Assembly: GCA_009916335.1 (NCBI GenBank)
Contig: SAAR01000085.1
Coordinates: 1-11,696 of the forward strand
DNA length: 11,696 nt
DNA from: Erysipelotrichia bacterium
Lineage (GTDB): Bacteria > Bacillota_I > Bacilli_A > Erysipelotrichales > Erysipelotrichaceae
Direction: 5' to 3'
Shown here: piece by piece, positions 6,789-11,696 of the stretch
How positions within the stretch are numbered: the stretch's first letter is position 1
Layout of the letters: each line of letters starts with the position of its first letter
Position numbers and translations under genes: made by a program
The notes under the pieces: model-generated
The model's database searches: none
The model's input: only the letters and a program-made list of their open reading frames with translations
What the model was told of the DNA's origin: nothing

Positions 6789-6817
6789 GTGATAAAAACT
6801 ATTTTTTTGATTATAAT
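6789..6817 (+). promoter_or_regulatory. Putative promoter of the PRD regulator gene
   Basis: GTGATA (6789-6794) and a perfect TATAAT (6812-6817) are spaced by 17 bases. The start near 6824 would leave a leader of about 89 bases. AGGTGTC (6820-6826) lies at the start point, and the motif ACAAGTTTTGAAT (6839-6851) lies just downstream, both of which recur elsewhere in the locus. TACAAT at 6885-6890 is an alternative -10 without a good -35. Confidence 0.5.
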
Positions 6818-6912
6818 TAAGGTGTCCTAATCATTGCCACAAGTTTTGAATTGATTTGGTATTTTTAAAGATGAAATATAAGTTTACAATAGAAAAGTAA
6901 AAGAGGGTATTT

Positions 6913-8544
6913 ATGATTAAAGAAGTTAAACTAGTAACGTTTTATCAATTGCTTTTTAAGCAAACTGATTTTCAAAAGACACGTTTCTTTGCCGATGAAC
7001 TAAATGTATCTACAAAGACTATTTATAATTATTTAAGTGAGTTGGAATATCAGATGAAACAGTATTCACTTTCGCTAATACGTAAAGCAGGAGTAGGATT
7101 AAAATTAGAGGGTATAGATAGTGAAAAAAAACGTTTCTTAAATGATATACTTTATCAAGGTATACAAGTTTCGTCCACAAGTGAACGACGTGATGAAATT
7201 TTAGAAAAGTTGTTGATGAAAGATGGAGTTGTATCGGTCCGTAAGCTGTCTGAAGAATATGATGTGAGTAAAACTTCTATCGTTAATGATTTAGAGGTGA
7301 TAGAAAAACGTTTACAGAAAAAAGAATTATCATTAAAACGTACTAAAAATGGGACATCAATCGTTGGTAAAGAACAACGTATCCGTAGTGCAAAACGTTC
7401 TTTTATTTATGGTTTTTTAAAAGATACCGTCAAGCTTGAAGATTCGATTGAAATAGATGATTGTCAAAGGTTATTAGCTAAATATATTGACAAAAAGTAC
7501 TTGAAATTAGCTAAAGAAATGATCGCTTTTATTAAAGAACGGTTATCTTTTGAAATGGGACTTATGTATTATTTGCAAATTTATATTCAATTTAGTATTT
7601 TCTTAGATCGTATTAGTAAAGGACATACACTTATTTCTACACCAAATCGACCTGTAGCATCACAGTTGCATATATTGAAAACCTATCCGATTGCGGTTGA
7701 ATTGTGCAAGAAAATAGAAGTGAATCTACCTTATAAAATTGAGGAATTGGATATACGATGGGTCAATGCGAGAATAGCGGGTGTTTATCATGAACGGAAA
7801 GATTTAGAAATGATTGCCCATTCTAATGAAATTAAAGAAATTGTGGAAGAAATGTTAGTATCTGTGGAGGACATCTTTCACACAGATTTAAGACAAGATA
7901 AACTTCTAATTAATGGCTTAGAAAAACATTTTGTACCAATGATTTCAAGATTAACGAATAATATTAAAGTAAGTAATCCTTTTATTGAACAGATTAAAGA
8001 ACAGTATACTGCTATGTTTTCTGTAATCTGGCTTGCTTGCACTTTAATTGAAAAACGAATCGGTTTCCATTTATCAGAAGATGAAATATCATTTATTCTA
8101 ATCCATTTTCAAGCAGCGATGGAAAGAAGAAACCTTTCTAAAAAGATTGCAATTGTTAGCGATGAAGGTTTTGGGCAAACCCAATTGATTACTTCACGTA
8201 TTAAAAGTCATTTACCTACTTTTGATGTTGTAGAGGTGTTTTTAAAGGAACAGTTAGATGAAGAATTTGAAGAAGTATTTGATTTTGTTATTTCTACAAC
8301 TCCATTAGAAAATATAAATTTACCCAATGTTGTAATATCACCAATTGCTTCCAACAGTGATATTAGTAAAATTAATGAATTTTATTATGATCACTTTGTT
8401 AATCAAAAAGAAGGACGATTTGCGAATATTATGAAGGCGATCGATGATGATATGATTTTGTTAAAACAGCAGTTTACTAGTTGTGAAGAAGTATTACAAG
8501 CGGCAAATCATATTTTAATGGAAAAAGGGATTGTGAAAAAATGA
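6913..8544 (+). CDS. PRD-domain PTS transcriptional regulator (MtlR/LicR type), truncated before EIIA
   Basis: A 543-residue transcription activator of the class controlled by PTS phosphorylation. Order of domains: N-terminal winged helix-turn-helix (about 5-65), second HTH/Mga-like domain (about 92-150), PRD1 (about 185-290), PRD2 (about 300-405), EIIB-like domain (about 409-497), linker, then a stop. PRD2 keeps both phosphorylation-site histidines, His339 (EKHF) and His398 (LIHF), close to His342 and His399 of B. subtilis MtlR. PRD1 lacks its histidines (YIQFSIFLDRI and RWVNARIAG where His is usual), and in the EIIB-like domain Ser416 (VSDEGFG) stands where the phosphorylated Cys would be. 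The open frame continues past an in-frame TGA (8542-8544) into an EIIA domain. The start follows AGAGGG (6902-6907). It faces the EIIA/EIIB/EIIC genes downstream, which it probably controls. Whether the truncated protein is active is unknown. Confidence 0.85.
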   Translation: MIKEVKLVTFYQLLFKQTDFQKTRFFADELNVSTKTIYNYLSELEYQMKQYSLSLIRKAGVGLKLEGIDSEKKRFLNDILYQGIQVSSTSERRDEILEKLLMKDGVVSVRKLSEEYDVSKTSIVNDLEVIEKRLQKKELSLKRTKNGTSIVGKEQRIRSAKRSFIYGFLKDTVKLEDSIEIDDCQRLLAKYIDKKYLKLAKEMIAFIKERLSFEMGLMYYLQIYIQFSIFLDRISKGHTLISTPNRPVASQLHILKTYPIAVELCKKIEVNLPYKIEELDIRWVNARIAGVYHERKDLEMIAHSNEIKEIVEEMLVSVEDIFHTDLRQDKLLINGLEKHFVPMISRLTNNIKVSNPFIEQIKEQYTAMFSVIWLACTLIEKRIGFHLSEDEISFILIHFQAAMERRNLSKKIAIVSDEGFGQTQLITSRIKSHLPTFDVVEVFLKEQLDEEFEEVFDFVISTTPLENINLPNVVISPIASNSDISKINEFYYDHFVNQKEGRFANIMKAIDDDMILLKQQFTSCEEVLQAANHILMEKGIVKK

Positions 8545-8856
8545 TTTTATGAATCTTTATTACAAAGAGAGAAAATATCTCCAACTCAATTAGGACAAGG
8601 GATTGCCATTCCTCATGGATTAGATAAATATGTCAATCAAAATAGAGTGGTTATTATTACACTAGAAAATTCTATTATATGGGGGAAAAGTGAAGTGGAT
8701 ATTATCTTTTTATTAGCAATCAATTTTAATAATAAAGAGTTTTCTAAGAAGATATTTAATGATTTATATCATCTAATTAATAGTGATGAGATGATTAAAC
8801 AAATAAAAAAATGTAGAGATAAAGCGATGCTACAAGATTTATTCATGGAGGAGTAA
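8545..8856 (+). pseudogene. Severed EIIA (fructose/mannitol family) domain of the PRD regulator
   Basis: In the same frame as the regulator and directly after its TGA, 103 further codons run to a TAA. They encode a full PTS EIIA type-2 domain: FYESLLQREKISPTQLG, then GIAIPHG with the phosphorylatable His (codon 8614-8616, which would be residue 568 of the fused protein), then WGKSEVDIIFLLAIN and a C-terminal helix. Adding it gives about 647 residues, the normal length for MtlR/LicR-type regulators. There is no ATG or ribosome site before the His, so the only in-frame start candidates (for example GTG 8647) would lose the active site. I read this as a nonsense-separated domain that is not translated on its own. 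A sequencing error or stop read-through are alternatives. Confidence 0.75.
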
Positions 8857-8871
8857 CATCCTTCTTTTTTT
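8847..8871 (+). terminator. Terminator behind the regulator
   Basis: GGAGGA (8847-8852) pairs with TCCTTC (8859-8864), one G-T wobble, loop GTAACA, followed by seven T. It overlaps the TAA that ends the EIIA remnant, so this stop codon was probably the original gene end. It separates the regulator from the PTS operon. Confidence 0.65.
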
Positions 8872-8927
8872 ATGCTTATAGGTGTCTTTTTTTTTCTTCA
8901 ACTTATCGAAATGCTTTGATATTTGCA

Positions 8928-8941
8928 GGTAAGCGTTTTCA
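8928..8941 (+). promoter_or_regulatory. cre site for CcpA upstream of the PTS operon
   Basis: GGTAAGCGTTTTCA matches the Gram-positive catabolite-responsive element consensus TGWAANCGNTNWCA at all fixed positions except the first. About 90 bases before the EIIA start codon, it is placed to put the transport operon under carbon catabolite control by CcpA with HPr-Ser-P. The match is seen; binding is inferred. Confidence 0.65.
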
Positions 8942-8951
8942 ATTTAAGATG

Positions 8952-9003
8952 TAGGTGTCAAGAAAAGAGAATTACAAGTATGTCTTGTGCATTCAAACTA
9001 TTG
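8952..9003 (+). promoter_or_regulatory. Regulatory region of the PTS operon
   Basis: Between the cre site and the EIIA ribosome site I find no clear -35/-10 pair, as is common for activator-dependent promoters. The stretch holds TAGGTGTC (8952-8959, repeated at 8879-8886), a short inverted repeat ACAAG-TATGT-CTTGT (8974-8988) and CATTCAAA (8990-8997), which resembles a motif before the regulator and the transketolase genes. These are candidate sites for the PRD activator; this is an inference. Confidence 0.35.
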
Positions 9004-9030
9004 GGATATGTTTAGAAAGGAAGAAAGAAG

Positions 9031-9471
9031 ATGTTTGAGCAAAGAATTAGTGAAGTAACAAACCAAAAATTTACATCGAAAACAGAGCTCATTACTTATT
9101 TGGCAGGGCTTGCTAAAGAAGCAGGAAAGATAAATGAGTTAGAGCCATATGTAAAAGCTGTTTTAAAAAGAGAGGAGGTTGTATCTACAGCGGTAGGTTA
9201 TCATGTGGCAATTCCCCATGGAGAGTCAGATGCAGTGAAAGAAACGTTTGTCGCTTGTTTAAAGTTAACACATCCAATTGATTGGAATGGAATGGAAACC
9301 ACATTAGTATTTATGATTGGTGTACCCTTAGCAAATCGTGATAAAGAACATATTAAGATTTTAGCAATGCTAAGTCGTTCATTAATGCGTGAAGAATTTC
9401 GCACACGATTGTGTGAAGCTAAAAATAGTGAAACGTTTTACCAGATTATAAAAGAATTAGAAAGAAATTAA
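9031..9471 (+). CDS. PTS EIIA component, fructose/mannitol family
   Basis: A 146-residue cytoplasmic phosphocarrier of the PTS EIIA type-2 family. It takes phosphate from HPr on His63 in the motif VAIPHGES and passes it to the EIIB cysteine. Further family features are the early helix with TSKTELITYLA, REEVVSTAVG before the active site, and the hydrophobic strand TTLVFMIGVPLA before the segment KEHIKILAMLSR. Normal length for a standalone EIIA. The ribosome site AAAGGAAG lies at about 9016-9023. It is the first gene of a tight EIIA-EIIB-EIIC operon, with 14 bases to the next gene. It is homologous to the severed EIIA domain of the regulator just upstream, so the locus has two EIIA sequences about 300 bases apart. 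The transported sugar cannot be named from this subunit. Confidence 0.92.
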   Translation: MFEQRISEVTNQKFTSKTELITYLAGLAKEAGKINELEPYVKAVLKREEVVSTAVGYHVAIPHGESDAVKETFVACLKLTHPIDWNGMETTLVFMIGVPLANRDKEHIKILAMLSRSLMREEFRTRLCEAKNSETFYQIIKELERN

Positions 9472-9485
9472 AAGGAGAAACAAAA

Positions 9486-9803
9486 ATGAAAATTGTAAGT
9501 GTAACAGCATGTTCAACAGGAATTGCTCATACTTATATGGCACAAGAAGCCATTGAACAAGAATGCAAAAAAAGAGGATATGAAGTAAAGGTAGAAACAC
9601 AAGGCGGTATGGGTATGGAAAATGAACTGAGTGAAGAAGAAATTAATGAGGCAGATGTTGTTTTATTAGCGATTGGTATCGGTATTGAAGCAGCTGAACG
9701 TTTTGAAGAAAAAGAAGAAGAAGGCAAAGTGTTAAGTGTTGATCCATCAGTGGTCATCAAAGATCCAGCTGGTATTATTGATCAGCTTGAAAAACTAATA
9801 TAG
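9486..9803 (+). CDS. PTS EIIB component, fructose family
   Basis: A 105-residue soluble phosphotransfer protein. The phosphorylated residue is Cys9 in the N-terminal loop VTACSTGIAHTYMAQEA, which is close to the family signature ACPTGIAHTYMA; the usual Pro is Ser here. ETQGGMGMENEL (37-48) is the second conserved loop. It accepts phosphate from EIIA and hands it to the sugar bound in EIIC. The ribosome site AAAGGAG begins right at the EIIA stop; the EIIC gene follows after 13 bases, so the three subunits are translated together. Members like this are often labelled fructose-like (FrvB/FrwB), and the label does not prove fructose as substrate. Confidence 0.93.
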   Translation: MKIVSVTACSTGIAHTYMAQEAIEQECKKRGYEVKVETQGGMGMENELSEEEINEADVVLLAIGIGIEAAERFEEKEEEGKVLSVDPSVVIKDPAGIIDQLEKLI

Positions 9804-9816
9804 GAGGAGCAAAATA

Positions 9817-10860
9817 ATGTTTAAAAATTTTTCAAAAGACTTATTAAAAGCGTTTAATACAGGAGTGTCGTATTTTCTTCCAGCGGTTGTTATTGGAGGT
9901 GTATTTTTAGCAGCTGCATTAGCAACAGGAGAAGCTGGAGAAAACGGAATGGTTGTTACCAACCCATTCTTCCAAAATTTAAATACAATTGGTTCCGCAG
10001 GTTTTGCAATGATGATTCCAATGTTATCAGGATATATCGCTTATTCATTAGCAGGTAAACCAGGGTTAGCACCAGGTATGATTGCAGGATATATTGCGAA
10101 CAATCCAGTTGGAGAAGATAATGTATCAACTGGTTTTCTAGGAGCGATGGTTGTTGGTATTCTTGCAGGATATGTAGTGAAATGGATGAAAACTTGGAAA
10201 GTAGGATCTACAATTAAATCTATTATGCCAGTTTTAATTATTCCAATGGTGTCTGCATTTATCGTATGTATGGGTTATATCTATATTCTAGCAACACCAT
10301 TAGGATTTTTAATGGGTAGTTTAACAGATATGTTATCAGGATTAAGTGGTGGTAGTGCTTTAATTTTAGGATTAGTAATTGGAGCAATGACAGCGGTTGA
10401 TATGGGAGGACCTATTAATAAAACAGCATCTGCTTTCACAATGGCGTTGATGGCGGAAGGTATCTATGGACCAAACGGTGCATTCCGTATTGCTGTTGCT
10501 ATTCCACCACTAGCCATGGCAGTATCTACATTTATCTCACGCAGAAAATATACAGCTGATGAAAAACAACTAGGAGTTACCGCTGCCTTTATGGGTTTAA
10601 TCGGTATTACAGAAGGAGCGATTCCATTTGCTGTAAAAGATATTAAGCGTGTGTTGCCAGCAATTATAGTAGGATCAGCAGTAGGTGCAGGATTAGGTAT
10701 GATTCATGGTGTTGAATGTTTTGTCCCTCATGGTGGTTTAATCGTTATTGCAGCGGTAAAAAATCCTATGTGGTATGCAGTTGATATGTTAATAGGGGTA
10801 TTAGTAGCAGCCGCTATTCTTCATTTCATGAAACCAAATGTAGAAGAAATAAAAAAATAA
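9817..10860 (+). CDS. PTS EIIC permease, fructose family
   Basis: A 347-residue integral membrane protein that carries the sugar across the cytoplasmic membrane while EIIB phosphorylates it. Eight to ten hydrophobic segments are visible, for example 16-37, 60-80, 105-122, 137-160, 181-197, 225-242, 281-298 and 318-337. Family motifs are SGYIAYSLAGKPGLAPG (71-87), DMGGPINKTA (195-204), GITEGAIPFA (263-272) with the conserved Glu, and PHGG (304-307). The length is typical for a standalone EIIC. The ribosome site GGAGGAG overlaps the EIIB stop. No 1-phosphofructokinase gene follows, in contrast to classical fru operons; instead a small protein and a transketolase follow, so the substrate is probably not ordinary fructose taken up as fructose 1-phosphate. 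Confidence 0.93.
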   Translation: MFKNFSKDLLKAFNTGVSYFLPAVVIGGVFLAAALATGEAGENGMVVTNPFFQNLNTIGSAGFAMMIPMLSGYIAYSLAGKPGLAPGMIAGYIANNPVGEDNVSTGFLGAMVVGILAGYVVKWMKTWKVGSTIKSIMPVLIIPMVSAFIVCMGYIYILATPLGFLMGSLTDMLSGLSGGSALILGLVIGAMTAVDMGGPINKTASAFTMALMAEGIYGPNGAFRIAVAIPPLAMAVSTFISRRKYTADEKQLGVTAAFMGLIGITEGAIPFAVKDIKRVLPAIIVGSAVGAGLGMIHGVECFVPHGGLIVIAAVKNPMWYAVDMLIGVLVAAAILHFMKPNVEEIKK

Positions 10861-10874
10861 AACAGCAAGTGAAT

Positions 10875-10901
10875 AGGGAGTCAACACAGCTCCCTGTTAT
10901 T
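10875..10901 (+). terminator. Hairpin after the EIIC gene, possible attenuator
   Basis: AGGGAG (10875-10880) and CTCCCT (10890-10895) form a six-pair GC-rich stem with a nine-base loop, followed by GTTATT. AACAG at 10861-10865 can also pair with CTGTT (10894-10898) as a competing extension. The T run is weak, so it may lower rather than stop transcription into the next genes, or protect the EIIABC part of the mRNA. Confidence 0.4.
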
Positions 10902-10912
10902 AGGTAAATGAT

Positions 10913-11347
10913 ATGAAAATAAAAAAATTATTACCTGTTTATGCGTCTAGTTATTATCAGGTATTGAAAAAAGAATTGATGAAAGATTACAAAACGAATT
11001 GTTTGAAAGCAAAAAAGGATATAGTGGAAAAAACGAGTTATGAAAAATGTATCCAAGTAGGATCAAAGAAGGTTTGTTACCGAGTTGTCATAGATATTTT
11101 AGAAGAAAATGTATGTTATCAAGTAAGTATGCATTTTCCTAATTATACACAAATCATTACTCATCACATAAAACAAATTGATGATGATGGTGTGATTGCT
11201 TTAACCTATTGTGAAAAAGTAGTGGATTGTTCACTTTTTTATCGCTGTTTGTTTGCTTTAAAAGCTCGTCTTGTACGAGTGAAGGTTATGTGCTTTATCA
11301 ATTATCTATATCAAAAAGCACTTTGTTTGGAAGAGAATAAAAGATAA
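10913..11347 (+). CDS. Small DUF3284-like protein of the PTS locus
   Basis: A 144-residue cytoplasmic protein without signal peptide or membrane helix. The start (MKIKKLLPVYASSYYQVL) and the mix of strands and a long basic C-terminal helix resemble the DUF3284 family, small proteins of unknown function often coded beside PTS and PRD regulator genes in Firmicutes; I assign this from memory of the family with moderate trust. The fold is possibly of the START/SRPBCC kind. It contains nine cysteines, high for a cytoplasmic protein of this size, with no CxxC pair. A weak AGGT (10902-10905) precedes the ATG at 10913. It lies 52 bases after EIIC and about 125 bases before the transketolase gene, on the same strand, so it is probably co-transcribed. 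No catalytic motif is recognised. Confidence 0.6.
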   Translation: MKIKKLLPVYASSYYQVLKKELMKDYKTNCLKAKKDIVEKTSYEKCIQVGSKKVCYRVVIDILEENVCYQVSMHFPNYTQIITHHIKQIDDDGVIALTYCEKVVDCSLFYRCLFALKARLVRVKVMCFINYLYQKALCLEENKR

Positions 11348-11375
11348 AGATGATGAAAAAATAAAGGGGTTATAT

Positions 11376-11410
11376 GTATTCAAAATTTGTAAAAAGTATT
11401 CATGATTTGT
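11376..11410 (+). repeat. Two direct repeats upstream of the transketolase gene
   Basis: GTATTCAAAATTTGT (11376-11390) and GTATTCATGATTTGT (11396-11410) match at 13 of 15 positions and are spaced 20 bases apart, about two helical turns. The first shares ATTCAAAA-TTTGT with ACAAGTTTTGAAT read on the other strand at 6839-6851 before the regulator gene (12 of 13 bases). They are good candidates for regulator binding sites. No clear promoter hexamers follow, so the gene may depend on an activator or on read-through. Confidence 0.45.
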
Positions 11411-11472
11411 TTATCTTATCTATTTAAGTTAGGCAGATTATGAAAATGATGTAAGGTAAAGAGGAGGATAAA

Positions 11473-11696
11473 ATGTATCAAAACGAAGAACTAAACAGGC
11501 ATGCAAACAGTATTAGAAAAAATATTGTAAAAATGGTACATGCGGCAAAGTCTGGACACCCAGGTGGTTCCTTATCTGCAACAGATATACTTACTTATTT
11601 ATATTTTAATGAAATGGATATTAATGAAAGTAATGTGGACACAAACAAGCGTGATCGTTTCGTGTTAAGTAAAGGTCATGCATCGCCACTATTATA
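11473..11696 (+). CDS. Transketolase, N-terminal subunit (split type), partial
   Basis: The first 74 codons of a transketolase; the gene leaves the window at the right edge. Transketolase moves two-carbon units between ketose and aldose phosphates with thiamine diphosphate in the pentose phosphate pathway. [13 protein letters not shown] (28-40) contains His29 and SKGHASP (66-72) contains His69, matching the cofactor/substrate histidines 30 and 69 of the yeast enzyme. The short start, GHPGGSLSA and the phrase [11 protein letters not shown] are typical of the N-terminal half of split transketolases, where a separate gene codes for the C-terminal half; the reading stops too early to prove this. 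GAGGAGG (11461-11467) is a strong ribosome site. Its place behind the PTS genes suggests that the imported sugar phosphate is fed to it. Confidence 0.88.
   Translation, partial: MYQNEELNRHANSIRKNIVKMVHAAKSGHPGGSLSATDILTYLYFNEMDINESNVDTNKRDRFVLSKGHASPLL

Noticed and set aside
8542..8581. TGA as selenocysteine or as Trp codon
   Set aside because: Only a weak four-pair hairpin follows, the position is a variable linker rather than a catalytic site, Trp is coded by TGG in the window, and the HAD gene ends in TGA.
8647..8856. A separate small gene starting at GTG 8647
   Set aside because: It is in frame with the regulator, begins in the middle of the EIIA domain behind the active-site His, and has no ribosome site. 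It is better read as part of the severed domain.
1..11696. CRISPR arrays, insertion sequences, attachment sites, tRNA or rRNA genes
   Set aside because: I looked for regularly spaced repeats, transposase-like frames, terminal inverted repeats and cloverleaf sequences and found none that I could support.

Overview
The window is a chromosomal stretch of a low-GC, strictly anaerobic Firmicute. The base composition, the Gram-positive style promoters and Shine-Dalgarno sites, an oxygen-sensitive glycyl radical enzyme, PRD-type PTS control with a CcpA-like cre site, and a split-type transketolase all point that way. An Erysipelotrichia-like gut bacterium is my best guess, but it is an inference. 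I see no mobile element, tRNA, rRNA or CRISPR array.

Left part (1-2483): the start of a MATE efflux transporter runs leftward off the edge. Divergent from it is a Y-family DNA polymerase IV (dinB), followed by a Cof-type HAD sugar phosphatase. The MATE/dinB gap holds a good MATE promoter and a perfect 7-4-7 inverted repeat just upstream of dinB. Middle part (2429-6674): deoxyribose-phosphate aldolase (deoC) has a near-consensus promoter and its own terminator. An 804-residue glycyl radical enzyme of the dehydratase/eliminase (PFL2) type follows, with no activating enzyme beside it. After a strong two-way terminator, a PHP-domain phosphoesterase lies on the minus strand.

Right part (6675-11696): a PTS locus. 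A PRD-type transcriptional regulator (MtlR/LicR architecture) is cut by an in-frame TGA just before its C-terminal EIIA domain, although the reading frame stays open for another 103 codons through an intact EIIA sequence. A terminator, a cre site and a promoter region then precede standalone fructose-family EIIA, EIIB and EIIC genes, a small DUF3284-like protein and the N-terminal half of a split transketolase that runs off the right edge. No sugar-phosphate kinase is seen, and the transketolase suggests that the imported sugar phosphate enters the pentose phosphate network directly. Short sequence motifs shared between the gaps before the regulator and before the transketolase suggest one local regulon.

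The observations most worth a second look are the nonsense-truncated PTS regulator, the orphan glycyl radical enzyme with a mixed set of family signature residues next to deoC, and the PTS/transketolase pairing with its shared candidate operators.
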